64,000 nucleotides of DNA from contig CAJTVQ010000018.1 in assembly GCA_910579935.1 (NCBI GenBank), forward strand, positions 1 through 64,000. The letters run 5' to 3'. The position numbers and the translations under genes are program-made. Under the pieces are notes generated by a model. It did not search any database. It was not told the origin of the DNA and saw only the letters and a program-made list of their open reading frames with translations. The DNA comes from an uncultured Lachnospiraceae bacterium (GTDB lineage: Bacteria; Bacillota; Clostridia; Lachnospirales; Lachnospiraceae). Of the stretch, positions 52,724-61,780 are shown in pieces (the stretch's first letter is position 1; each line of letters begins with the position of its first letter).

Positions 52724-53047
52724 ATGGATTGTAAAGAAGCGAATAAGAAAATGACCGATTTTCTGAATAATGAATTAAGCAGCCGTGAATTGAAGAAGTT
52801 TATGGAGCATATTTCCCGCTGTAAGGACTGTAAGGAAGAACTGAGCATACAGTTTCTTGTGCAGGAGGGAATGGCACGGCTGGAAGACGGCAGTACCTTT
52901 GACCTGCAGAGCGAACTGGAACGGCTGCTGGATGAGGCGGAACGAAGGATGATCTTTTACAGATGGCTCCACTATCTGATATACGGTGTGGAGGCTTTTG
53001 CAATTATAACCATTATAACGATCATTGTTTTGGTAATTGTATTATAG
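52724..53047 (+). CDS. Zinc-finger (anti-sigma-like) membrane protein
   Basis: The 107-residue protein has an N-terminal zf-HC2 zinc finger (DCKEANKKMTDFLNN, HISRCKDCKEEL: H-x3-C-x2-C) and a C-terminal membrane helix (IITIITIIVLVIVL). This is the layout of anti-sigma factors such as RsiW, but no ECF sigma gene is adjacent. It precedes polA by 21 bp. Confidence 0.8.
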   Translation: MDCKEANKKMTDFLNNELSSRELKKFMEHISRCKDCKEELSIQFLVQEGMARLEDGSTFDLQSELERLLDEAERRMIFYRWLHYLIYGVEAFAIITIITIIVLVIVL

Positions 53048-53068
53048 ACGGAGGACGGCAGGGCGTAT

Positions 53069-55717
53069 ATGGATAAGATAGTATTGATAGACGGACACAG
53101 TATTCTGAACAGGGCTTTTTACGGAGTGCCGGACTTAAGCAACGCGGAAGGTCTGCATACCAATGCGGTATATGGTTTCCTGAATATTATGTTTAAGATA
53201 TTGGAAGAGGAAAAGCCGCAGTATCTGGTGGTGGCCTTTGATGTGCATGCTCCCACGTTCCGCCATAAAATATATAAGGAATATAAGGGGACGAGAAAGC
53301 CTATGCCGGAGGAACTGCGGGAACAGGTTCCGGTCATGAAAGAAGTGCTTCGGGCAATGGGGATTAAAATTGTAGAGAAAGCCGGGCTGGAAGCGGATGA
53401 CATTTTGGGAACACTGGCAAAGCGGTCCGAAAAACGGGAGCTGGAAGTGTCGCTGATATCCGGCGACAGGGATCTGCTTCAGATAGCGACAGAACATATC
53501 AAAATCCGTATTCCCAAGACGAAGGGCGGAAAGACCGAAATAGAGGATTATTACGCGGCGGATGTAGAGGCTAAATATCAGGTGAACCCCATTCAGTTCA
53601 TTGACCTGAAAGCGCTGATGGGGGACACGGCGGACAATATTCCCGGCGTGCCGAAGGTGGGGGAGAAGACGGCGACGGAGCTGATGCTTCAGTTCGGTTC
53701 ACTGGATAATCTCTATGCCCATGTGGAGGAGGTTTCGAAGAAATCCATCCGGGAATCGCTGATCGCTAATAAGGAACTGGCGGATTTAAGCAAGACGCTG
53801 GCAACCATCCAGGTGGAAGGGGAATTTGATTTTGCCTATGAAGATGCGGAAGTAGGGAATTTTTATACGGAAGAGGCTTATAAGCAGTTTAAGCGGCTGG
53901 GCTTTAAGAATATGCTTGGCCGGTTTGAGAAAAATACGGTGGAGAACCGGCAGACGGAGTATTTTAAGGAAATTACGGACTTTTCGCAGGCGGAGGAAAT
54001 TTTCGGGAAACTGGCTAAGGCAGGGCCGGGGGATACGGCAGCTTTTGAAATTCTGGAAGACAGTCCGGAGGATGAGGATTTTGTCGGGCTGTCACTGGCT
54101 TTTGGGGAAAAGGAAGTTTATTTTATAAAGGCGGAAGGGTTCCTTACAAAGGAATATCTGACCGGAAAACTGGCAAAAGCCGCGGGAAAAACGAATCTAG
54201 TGACATTTGATATCAAAAAAAAATACAGATATCTGAATGTCGGGGACACGGAGCGGATGTTTGATATTCTGATAGCGGCTTATCTGTTTAATCCGCTGAA
54301 GAGCGATCATGCGCCGGAAGATATTGCCAGCGAATATTTGGGGCTGATGATTCCGGGGAGGACACAGTTATTCGGAAAAAGTTCTTTCCGGACAGCGGCG
54401 GATGAGAAGGGAAAGGAACTGACGGAATATGCCTGTTTCCTCGTGTATGTGGAATGGATGGCGGCTCCGGTTTTAAGGGAAAAACTGGTGCAGACCGGAA
54501 TGGAACGCCTGATGATGGAAATTGAGATGCCGCTTTCCCTTGTGTTGTATGATATGGAACGGGAAGGCGTGATGGTGAAGCCGGATGAACTTAGGGCATA
54601 TGGAGAGGCTTTGAACGGCCGGATCGCGGAACTGGAAGAGAGCATTCACCAAAAGGCGGATTCGGATTTTAATATTAATTCGCCCAAGCAGCTGGGGGAA
54701 ATTTTATTTGAAAAGATGGGGCTTCCGGGAGGAAAGAAGACGAAGACCGGATACTCCACGGCCGCCGATGTATTGGAGAAACTGGCTCCAGACTATCCGG
54801 TGGTGGCGGAAATACTGGAATACAGGGGGCTGGCCAAGTTAAAGTCCACTTATGCGGAGGGGCTGGCAGTTTATATCGGTGAGGACAGCCGGATACACAG
54901 CAGCTTTAACCAGACCATCACTGCAACGGGGCGTATCAGTTCGACGGAGCCGAACTTACAGAACATTCCCATGCGGATGGAATTGGGACGGCTGATCCGG
55001 AAAGTGTTTGTGCCGAAGGATGGGTTTGTGTTCACCGATGCGGATTATTCCCAGATAGAACTGAGGGTGCTTGCCCATATGTCGGGGGATGAACAGTTGA
55101 TCGAAGCATATAAGATGGATGAGGACATTCACCGGATTACGGCTTCGAAAGTGTTCCACACGCCCTTTGAGGAAGTGACGGATTTACAGCGCAGAAATGC
55201 GAAAGCGGTGAATTTCGGAATCGTATACGGCATCAGTTCCTTTGGGCTGAGTCAGGATCTCAGCATATCCAAGAAGGAGGCTGCGGAATACATCGAACAG
55301 TATTTTGCAACTTATCCGGGTGTAAAAGCATTTTTGGATAAGCAGGTGGAAGAGGCAAAGAAAGAGGGATACGTGACGACGATGTTCGGACGCCGGAGGC
55401 CCATACCGGAGCTTTCTTCCAGCAATTTCATGCAGCGTTCCTTCGGAGAGAGGGTGGCGATGAATTCGCCTATACAGGGAACGGCAGCGGATATTATCAA
55501 GATTGCCATGATAAAAGTATGGAGGCGGCTGAAGGAAGAGGGGCTGTCATCCAGGCTGATCTTGCAGGTGCACGATGAACTTCTGATCGAAACAGCATCG
55601 GATGAAGTAGAAGCGGTAGGAAAAATTTTGGAAACAGAGATGAAAGCTGCGGCGGATTTAGCTGTCACTTTGGAAATCGACATGCATACCGGAAATAACT
55701 GGTATGAAGCGAAATAG
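53069..55717 (+). CDS. polA: DNA polymerase I
   Basis: The 882-residue protein has the 5'-nuclease domain (1 to about 290: LIDGHSILNRAFYG, DKGLEADD-type ISGDRDLLQ), a 3'-5' exonuclease-like domain (about 310-470) whose first motif reads AAFEILEDSPED instead of the required DxE, so proofreading is probably lost as in Bacillus, and the polymerase domain (FTDADYSQIELRVLAH, VYGISSFGL, VHDELLIE). It fills gaps and removes primers. Confidence 0.97.
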   Translation: MDKIVLIDGHSILNRAFYGVPDLSNAEGLHTNAVYGFLNIMFKILEEEKPQYLVVAFDVHAPTFRHKIYKEYKGTRKPMPEELREQVPVMKEVLRAMGIKIVEKAGLEADDILGTLAKRSEKRELEVSLISGDRDLLQIATEHIKIRIPKTKGGKTEIEDYYAADVEAKYQVNPIQFIDLKALMGDTADNIPGVPKVGEKTATELMLQFGSLDNLYAHVEEVSKKSIRESLIANKELADLSKTLATIQVEGEFDFAYEDAEVGNFYTEEAYKQFKRLGFKNMLGRFEKNTVENRQTEYFKEITDFSQAEEIFGKLAKAGPGDTAAFEILEDSPEDEDFVGLSLAFGEKEVYFIKAEGFLTKEYLTGKLAKAAGKTNLVTFDIKKKYRYLNVGDTERMFDILIAAYLFNPLKSDHAPEDIASEYLGLMIPGRTQLFGKSSFRTAADEKGKELTEYACFLVYVEWMAAPVLREKLVQTGMERLMMEIEMPLSLVLYDMEREGVMVKPDELRAYGEALNGRIAELEESIHQKADSDFNINSPKQLGEILFEKMGLPGGKKTKTGYSTAADVLEKLAPDYPVVAEILEYRGLAKLKSTYAEGLAVYIGEDSRIHSSFNQTITATGRISSTEPNLQNIPMRMELGRLIRKVFVPKDGFVFTDADYSQIELRVLAHMSGDEQLIEAYKMDEDIHRITASKVFHTPFEEVTDLQRRNAKAVNFGIVYGISSFGLSQDLSISKKEAAEYIEQYFATYPGVKAFLDKQVEEAKKEGYVTTMFGRRRPIPELSSSNFMQRSFGERVAMNSPIQGTAADIIKIAMIKVWRRLKEEGLSSRLILQVHDELLIETASDEVEAVGKILETEMKAAADLAVTLEIDMHTGNNWYEAK

Positions 55718-55774
55718 CGGCCGCAGACGGCTGCGGCATGGAAAGCCGCAGGAAAGACGGAGGCGGCAGTCAGT

Positions 55775-56371
55775 ATGAAGATCATCGGATTTACGGGCGG
55801 CATAGGAAGCGGAAAGACACAGGTACTGTCATATATCGAAGAGAACTATGACTGCCTGGTGATTTTGGCGGATGAGGTGGCGCATAAGGTGAAGGAACCA
55901 GGACAGGAATGCTACGCGGCCCTGGTGGAACTGCTTGGGGAAGGAATTCTGGCAGCCGACGGACGGATTGACCGGACAGTGATGGCGGAAAAAATTTTTT
56001 CGGGGGATAAGCTGTTGGAGAAAGTGAACGGCTTGATCCACCCGGCAGTAAAGCAGTATATTTTGGCTGCCATAGCACAGGCGCGCAGGGACGGGAAGCC
56101 GGATTTTCTCTTTATCGAAGCGGCGCTCTTAATTGAAGGCGGATATAAGGACATTGTGGATGAACTCTGGTATATTTACGCGCCGGAACAGGTACGCAGA
56201 GACAGGCTGAAAGCATCCCGCGCTTACAGCGAGGAGAAGATAACGGGGATTTTCGGGAAACAGCTTTCGGAGGATGAGTTCAGGAGGCATTGCAGGGTTG
56301 TGATTGACAACGGCGGCAGCCTGGAGGACACATACCGGCAGATTGATAGGAAATTGGAGGAATATCTGTGA
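55775..56371 (+). CDS. coaE: Dephospho-CoA kinase
   Basis: The 198-residue kinase has the P-loop GGIGSGKT and the CoA-domain pattern; it phosphorylates dephospho-CoA, the last CoA step. Typical length. It follows polA by 57 bp and its stop overlaps the GTG of the FtsA-like gene (GTGA). Confidence 0.95.
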   Translation: MKIIGFTGGIGSGKTQVLSYIEENYDCLVILADEVAHKVKEPGQECYAALVELLGEGILAADGRIDRTVMAEKIFSGDKLLEKVNGLIHPAVKQYILAAIAQARRDGKPDFLFIEAALLIEGGYKDIVDELWYIYAPEQVRRDRLKASRAYSEEKITGIFGKQLSEDEFRRHCRVVIDNGGSLEDTYRQIDRKLEEYL

Positions 56372-58692
56372 CAGAGGGAAAGAAACTTTCGGGACAAATG
56401 GTTTTCGGACTGGATATCGGGACGCGGAGTATTGTGGGAACGGTAGGTTATAAGAACAACAACCGTTTTTATGTAGTGGCACAGAGGGTGAGAGAACACG
56501 AAACGAGAGCGATGCTGGACGGACAGATTCACGATATCTATAAGGTGGGGGCGACCATCCGTCAGGTAAAAGAAGAACTGGAGGCGGCTGTCGGGATGCC
56601 GCTAACGGATGCCTGTATCGCAGCAGCCGGACGTGTGCTGCGTACGGTGAATGTGTCGGTGGAAAACGAATACGGCAGCGACAAGGAAATCACGCAGGAA
56701 GATATCTACGAACTGACGACCATGGGCGTGGAACGGTCATATGAGATGTTCCAGACGGAAAACGATACGGACATGAAATTTTACTGTGTGGGGTATTCCG
56801 TGGTACATTATTACATAAATCATTATCCCATGACCAATCCGGAGGGACATAAGGCAAGAGTCATGGGAGCGGACATGATCGCCACATTCCTGCCGGACGA
56901 TGTGGTGGACGGCCTGTACAAAGCGGTGGAACTGGCAGGGCTGCATGTGGCAAATATGACGCTGGAGCCGATTGCGGCGATACAGGTGGCCATTCCGGAA
57001 ATGTACCGGATGCTGAATATTGCCCTGGTGGATGTGGGAGCCGGGACATCGGATATTTCGATCACGAAGGACGGCAGCGTGATCGCTTTCGGTATGATAC
57101 CCATTGCGGGGGACGCGCTGACGGAGACGATTGCCCAGCATTGTCTGGTGGATTTCGGTACCGCGGAGAAAATCAAGAGGAATGCGGCAGTCTGTGAGGA
57201 AATCAATTATAAAGATATCATGGGACTTTCGCAGACCATTACAAAAAAGGAATTGTTGGAAGTCGTGGACCCGGTACTTCAGTCCATGGCGGTGCAGGTT
57301 TCGGATAAGATCAAGGAACTGAACGGCGGAAAGCCGGTCAGCGCCGTATTCGTTGTGGGAGGCGGCGGTAAACTGGAAGGGTACACCGACAAGCTGGCCG
57401 GGGAACTGGGAATCCAGAAAGAGCGTGTGGCAGTCCGGGGAGAAGAGGTCATGCAGTCCATAGAGTTTCTGGAGGATTACGTTGTAAAAGATTCGCTGTT
57501 GGTGACGCCGATCGGTATCTGCCTGAGTTTCTATGAGCAGAGCAATAACTTTATTTTTGCATTCTTCAACGAGCAACGGGTGAAGCTGTTTGATAACAGT
57601 ATGCTGGCGGTCGTGGATGCGGCAATGCAGGCGAAATTCCCCAATGAAGGGCTGTTCCCGAAGAGGGGGAAGGAATTGAATTTCACGGTGAACGGTAAGA
57701 GCCGGATTGTGCGCGGACAATTAGGGGAAGCGGCGGTCATCCGTGTCAACGGACGGGAATCGGATATCCATACGCTGATCCATAACGGGGACAAGATAGA
57801 GGTCATTCCGTCCACCGCGGGAAAAGCAGCAGAGATGGAACTGGGGAATCTGCCGGAGTTCGGAGACGTGCTCGGCGTCACGGTGAACGAAAAGCGGGTG
57901 GAACTGCCGAAATTTGCCAGTGTAAACGGTGAACTGCAGTCACAGTTTTATGACATCAGGGAAAATGACAGCATTGAACTGCTGAATTATTATACGGTCC
58001 GTCAGATCGCGGATTTTATGGATGTGTTAGTGGATAAGAATCTGCATGTATATGTCAACAATAAGCTGGCGGATATGAATACCTGTGTGTATGAGAATTT
58101 TACGGTGGAATGGACGATGAAAGGCCAGGAACCTGACCGGCTGCAGACTGTAAATGATGCGCAGACGGACGGGGAAAGTATGGAAGAATGGGACGCTTAT
58201 CTGCCGGATGAAGAAGAGTGGAATCCGGATGATTACGGGGAGCCGCCGCAGGAGCGGAATCCGTCTGCGGCGAAGGTTGATACCGGCGGAACGGGGCCGG
58301 ACAGCGGCGGAACCGGACGGACGGAAGACGTCTCCGGCGCTCCGGGAAGCAGCGGCGGAATGCAGGGGACGGCCGACAGTATGCAGGAACCATCCGGAGC
58401 AAAGACAGACGGGCAGCAGGAGGATATGCCGTCCCCGGAAGAACCAGGGGTGGTTACAGCGAAACAGGAGCCGTCCGGGGAACCGGCGGTACTGGCGGTG
58501 ATGGTAAACGGGAAACCCATTGCCATGTCGGGGAAACCTGCTTATATTTTTGTAGATGTATTTGATTATATTGATTTCGATCTGTCCAGAATGCACGGTT
58601 CGTCGGTGGTGACGCTTTTGAACGGCCGGCAGGCGCAGTATATGGAAGCATTGCACAACGGGGATACCATAGATATTTATTGGGAAAAGTAA
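56368..58692 (+). CDS. Large FtsA-like ATPase
   Basis: The 774-residue protein starts with a GTG and has actin-fold motifs (GLDIGTRSIVGTVGY, ALVDVGAGTSDISI, VVGGGGKLEGYTDKL) matching FtsA/PilM proteins for residues 1 to about 420. A second half of about 350 residues contains two ubiquitin-like or SH3-type repeats (FTVNGKSRIVRGQLGE, VMVNGKPIAMSGKP, both with a VNGK pattern) and a Pro/Gly/Asp-rich linker (about 585-705). It is twice the size of FtsA and has no amphipathic C-terminal FtsA tail. It is in an operon with coaE. A role in division, sporulation or pilus-like assembly is inference. Confidence 0.8.
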   Translation: MTEGKKLSGQMVFGLDIGTRSIVGTVGYKNNNRFYVVAQRVREHETRAMLDGQIHDIYKVGATIRQVKEELEAAVGMPLTDACIAAAGRVLRTVNVSVENEYGSDKEITQEDIYELTTMGVERSYEMFQTENDTDMKFYCVGYSVVHYYINHYPMTNPEGHKARVMGADMIATFLPDDVVDGLYKAVELAGLHVANMTLEPIAAIQVAIPEMYRMLNIALVDVGAGTSDISITKDGSVIAFGMIPIAGDALTETIAQHCLVDFGTAEKIKRNAAVCEEINYKDIMGLSQTITKKELLEVVDPVLQSMAVQVSDKIKELNGGKPVSAVFVVGGGGKLEGYTDKLAGELGIQKERVAVRGEEVMQSIEFLEDYVVKDSLLVTPIGICLSFYEQSNNFIFAFFNEQRVKLFDNSMLAVVDAAMQAKFPNEGLFPKRGKELNFTVNGKSRIVRGQLGEAAVIRVNGRESDIHTLIHNGDKIEVIPSTAGKAAEMELGNLPEFGDVLGVTVNEKRVELPKFASVNGELQSQFYDIRENDSIELLNYYTVRQIADFMDVLVDKNLHVYVNNKLADMNTCVYENFTVEWTMKGQEPDRLQTVNDAQTDGESMEEWDAYLPDEEEWNPDDYGEPPQERNPSAAKVDTGGTGPDSGGTGRTEDVSGAPGSSGGMQGTADSMQEPSGAKTDGQQEDMPSPEEPGVVTAKQEPSGEPAVLAVMVNGKPIAMSGKPAYIFVDVFDYIDFDLSRMHGSSVVTLLNGRQAQYMEALHNGDTIDIYWEK

Positions 58693-58718
58693 AAATTACG
58701 GAAGGATAGGAAAAAGAT

Positions 58719-59519
58719 ATGCGCATGTGCAGTATAGCCAGTGGAAGCAGCGGAAATTGCATCTATGCCGGCTCGGACACAACCCACATACTGGTGGATG
58801 TGGGAATCAGCGGAAAGAAGACGGAAGAGGGACTGAAAAAACTGGGGGTAAAGCCGGAAGAACTGGACGGGATATTCATTACCCATGAACACGCAGACCA
58901 TATTAACGGGCTGGGGGTCATCGCGAGAAAATACGGGGTGCCGGTTTATGCTACCAAAGGCACGCTGCGGGCGATCCGGGACGTTTCATCACTGGGGAAG
59001 ATTGACGAAGGGCTGTTTCGGGAGATACAGGCGGACCAGAAGATAACGGTCAAGGATATGACGATCAATCCTATGCGAATTTCCCATGATGCGGCGGAAC
59101 CGGTGGCTTACCGCATTATCCATGGCAGAAAGAGAATCGGAATCGTCACCGATCTGGGCTGTTACAACGATTATACGGTGGAATGCCTGAAGGGGATGAA
59201 TGCCCTGCTGATCGAAGCCAATCATGATGTAAATATGCTGCAGGTGGGACCGTATCCCTACTATCTGAAAAAAAGAATTCTGGGCGAGCGGGGGCATTTG
59301 TCCAACGAACTTTCCGGACAGCTTCTTAGCCGGATTCTGAATGACGATATGCAGGCCATTGTTTTAGGACATCTGAGCAAAGATAACAACCTGCCGGAAC
59401 TCGCTTATGAAACGGTGCGGGTAGAGATTGCCATGGCCGATAACGAATATAAGGCGGGGGATTTTCCGATATCGGTGGCAAAAAGGAGCGAAGTATCGGA
59501 AATCATTGAAATCGCGTAA
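58719..59519 (+). CDS. MBL-fold metallo-hydrolase (YycJ-like)
   Basis: The 266-residue protein has the metal motif THEHADHINGLG, typical of metallo-beta-lactamase folds, and further His/Asp ligands (VTDLGCYND; EANHD; HLSNELSGQ). It resembles YycJ/WalJ, linked to DNA repair and cell-wall control in Bacillus; the substrate is not fixed by motifs. It is 26 bp after the FtsA-like gene. Confidence 0.88.
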   Translation: MRMCSIASGSSGNCIYAGSDTTHILVDVGISGKKTEEGLKKLGVKPEELDGIFITHEHADHINGLGVIARKYGVPVYATKGTLRAIRDVSSLGKIDEGLFREIQADQKITVKDMTINPMRISHDAAEPVAYRIIHGRKRIGIVTDLGCYNDYTVECLKGMNALLIEANHDVNMLQVGPYPYYLKKRILGERGHLSNELSGQLLSRILNDDMQAIVLGHLSKDNNLPELAYETVRVEIAMADNEYKAGDFPISVAKRSEVSEIIEIA

Positions 59520-59563
59520 GAAAGTTTCAAACGCGGCAGGCAGGAAGAAGCGCGTAAACAGAA

Positions 59564-59577
59564 GCGCAGAAATGAGG
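59564..59577 (+). repeat. Recurrent leader (copy E) before the ACT gene
   Basis: GCGCAGAAATGAGG ends 6 nt before the ATG at 59584, identical to copy A over these 14 bases. Confidence 0.5.
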
Positions 59578-59583
59578 AGATTT

Positions 59584-59856
59584 ATGAAAAAGACGATTAT
59601 TACGGTAGTAGGTAAGGATACTGTGGGTATCATTGCGAAGGTATGCACGTATCTGGCGGAAAATCAGATTAATATTTTGGATATTTCCCAGACGATTGTA
59701 CAGGGCTATTTTAATATGATGATGATTGTGGATATGAATCTGACGCAGAAGCACTTTGGCGATATCGTGGATGAGCTTGGTGCGCTGGGGGAGGAAATCG
59801 GAGTGATCATTAAATGCCAGAAAGAAGAGATTTTCGATAAAATGCACAGAATCTAG
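59584..59856 (+). CDS. ACT-domain protein
   Basis: The 90-residue protein is a single ACT domain (TIITVVGKDTVGIIAKVCTYLAENQINILDISQ, UPF0237 family). It probably binds an amino acid. It is upstream of UPF0210, with which it commonly pairs in Firmicutes and Archaea. The leader copy E precedes it. Confidence 0.9.
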   Translation: MKKTIITVVGKDTVGIIAKVCTYLAENQINILDISQTIVQGYFNMMMIVDMNLTQKHFGDIVDELGALGEEIGVIIKCQKEEIFDKMHRI

Positions 59857-59920
59857 AATTGCATTTATCTTGAAGTAACCAGCGCCTGATGCTTGCGTCG
59901 GCGCAGGGCGGAGGAAGATT

Positions 59921-61285
59921 ATGATCAATATATTTGAAGTAGCGGAAACCAATCAGATGATAGAAAAGGAAAATCTGGACGTCAGGACGATTACGCTTGG
60001 CATCAGTCTGTTAGACTGCATCGACGCGGATTTGGAGAAGCTGAAGAAGAACATATACAACAAAATCTATGAGGCAGCTAAAGATTTAGTGAAGACAGGA
60101 GAAGAAATTTCAAGGGAATTCGGAATTCCGATCGTAAATAAAAGAATTTCGGTAACTCCGATCGCGTTGATCGGCGGGGCGGCCTGCAAGTCAGCGGAAG
60201 ATTTTGCATCCATCGCGAAGACTTTGGATGAGGTGGCGCATAAGGTAGGCGTGAATTTCATCGGCGGTTATTCCGCACTGGTGTCGAAGGGAATGACACA
60301 GGCGGACCGGCTGCTGATCGAATCCATACCGTTAGCTCTTTCCACGACGGAACGGGTATGTAGTTCGGTGAATCTGGGTTCTACCAAAACAGGCATCAAT
60401 ATGGATGCGGTGAGGCTGATGGGAGAAATCGTCCTTCAGACAGCCGCGTATACAAAGGAGGACGATTCTTTAGGCTGTGCAAAACTGGTGGTGTTCTGTA
60501 ATGCACCGGATGACAATCCGTTTATGGCAGGCGCATTCCATGGTGTGACGGAAAGCGATAAGATCATCAATGTAGGGGTCAGCGGCCCGGGGGTAGTGAA
60601 AACCGCGTTGAGCAAGGTGCGCGGGGAAAATTTTGAAGTGCTGTGCGAAACCATTAAGAAGACGGCATTCAAGGTGACGAGAGTGGGGCAGCTGGTGGCA
60701 CAGGAAGCCTCGAAAAGACTGGATGTACCGTTCGGGATTGTGGATTTGTCCCTCGCGCCGACACCGGCCATCGGAGACAGCGTGGCGGATATTTTATGCG
60801 AAATCGGCCTGGAATATGCGGGAGCACCGGGAACCACTGCGGCGCTGGCCCTGCTGAACGATCAGGTAAAGAAAGGCGGTGTGATGGCTTCTTCCTATGT
60901 AGGGGGATTAAGCGGCGCATTCATTCCGGTCAGCGAGGATCAGGGCATGATCGATGCAGTGACGGCAGGAGCCCTGACACTGGAAAAACTGGAGGCGATG
61001 ACCTGTGTATGCTCGGTGGGACTGGATATGATTGCGATCCCGGGGGATACGAAGGCATCTACCATATCGGGGATCATTGCAGACGAGATGGCGATTGGAA
61101 TGGTGAACCAGAAGACGACGGCGGTCAGGATCATTCCGGTGATTGGGAAGGGCGTGGGCGAGACCGTGGAGTTCGGCGGACTGCTGGGGTATGCACCGAT
61201 CATGCCGGTAAACGGGTTTTCCTGCGAGGCTTTTGTGAACAGGGGGGGAAGGATTCCGGCGCCGATTCATAGTTTTAAGAATTAA
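59921..61285 (+). CDS. UPF0210/DUF711 protein
   Basis: The 454-residue protein matches the UPF0210 family (MINIFEVAETNQMIEKENLDVRTITLGISLLDC, GLEYAGAPGTTAALALLNDQVKKGGVMAS). Members share a fold with pyruvate formate-lyase-like barrel proteins but lack the glycyl radical site; function unknown. It should be cotranscribed with the ACT gene. A terminator follows after repeat debris. Confidence 0.9.
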   Translation: MINIFEVAETNQMIEKENLDVRTITLGISLLDCIDADLEKLKKNIYNKIYEAAKDLVKTGEEISREFGIPIVNKRISVTPIALIGGAACKSAEDFASIAKTLDEVAHKVGVNFIGGYSALVSKGMTQADRLLIESIPLALSTTERVCSSVNLGSTKTGINMDAVRLMGEIVLQTAAYTKEDDSLGCAKLVVFCNAPDDNPFMAGAFHGVTESDKIINVGVSGPGVVKTALSKVRGENFEVLCETIKKTAFKVTRVGQLVAQEASKRLDVPFGIVDLSLAPTPAIGDSVADILCEIGLEYAGAPGTTAALALLNDQVKKGGVMASSYVGGLSGAFIPVSEDQGMIDAVTAGALTLEKLEAMTCVCSVGLDMIAIPGDTKASTISGIIADEMAIGMVNQKTTAVRIIPVIGKGVGETVEFGGLLGYAPIMPVNGFSCEAFVNRGGRIPAPIHSFKN

Positions 61286-61289
61286 AGGA

Positions 61290-61360
61290 GATGGGGACGC
61301 CCCGGCCAAAGGGATTTCACGGCTGCAGGCTCTGACTGCGGTGGCGGGAGTTCGTCCGGG
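61290..61360 (+). repeat. Solo end of a long palindromic element
   Basis: GGGGACGCCCCGGCCAAAGGGATTTCACGGC and the next 35 bp align with the outer end of palindrome 2 at 40703 (GGACGCTCCGGCCAAAGGGATTTCGCGGC). No inverted partner follows, so it is a remnant of one arm. Confidence 0.65.
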
Positions 61361-61410
61361 GATATTTATTGATAAAATACATAGGATAATGCAAGAAAAA
61401 TAAATAATTT

Positions 61411-61457
61411 ATCAGCCGTTTCCGGAATTATTTTCATTCCCGCAGCGGCTGATTTTA
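61411..61457 (+). terminator. Terminator after UPF0210
   Basis: ATCAGCCG (61411-61418) pairs with CGGCTGAT (61446-61453) around a 27-nt loop, followed by TTTATTT. Confidence 0.65.
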
Positions 61458-61468
61458 TTTCCGCGGGC

Positions 61469-61600
61469 AACGAGTCAGGTGCCGTGTTTAAAGCCAGCCG
61501 TAGGTTGACTTGAGCATATTGGCGAATGTCGCGAGAGTCAAATACCAACACATCTTTGATGTGTTTGCACTCTGCTGCGTTGCAGATAGCATGCTTTAAA
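61469..61600. repeat. Repeat block with GAGTCAGGTGCCGTGTTTA, copy 2
   Basis: The 5' part matches the repeat at 31653. The rest contains inverted TTGACT/AGTCAA (61505-61541), AACACATC-TTT-GATGTGTT (61547-61565) and TCTGC/GCAGA stems. No frame is convincing. Together with the solo arm it fills the 495-bp gap before the GH13 gene. Confidence 0.45.
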
Positions 61601-61636
61601 AAGCTTTTACCGAATTAAAAATATCTTTCATTGTGC

Positions 61637-61665
61637 TTGACAAGGACTACATAATGGGATATTAT
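61637..61665 (+). promoter_or_regulatory. Promoter of the GH13 gene
   Basis: TTGACA and TATTAT are separated by 17 bp, with about 115 bp of leader to the ATG. Confidence 0.8.
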
Positions 61666-61780
61666 TTCCGTAGAGAAGGAAAACGTTTTCTGAAAATCTA
61701 TTTGATTACGGCAACTGTGATCAGGAACGGGAATGGAAAACACGGTGTATGACAGAGAAAGGAAACGGGAGGGAGCGGTT

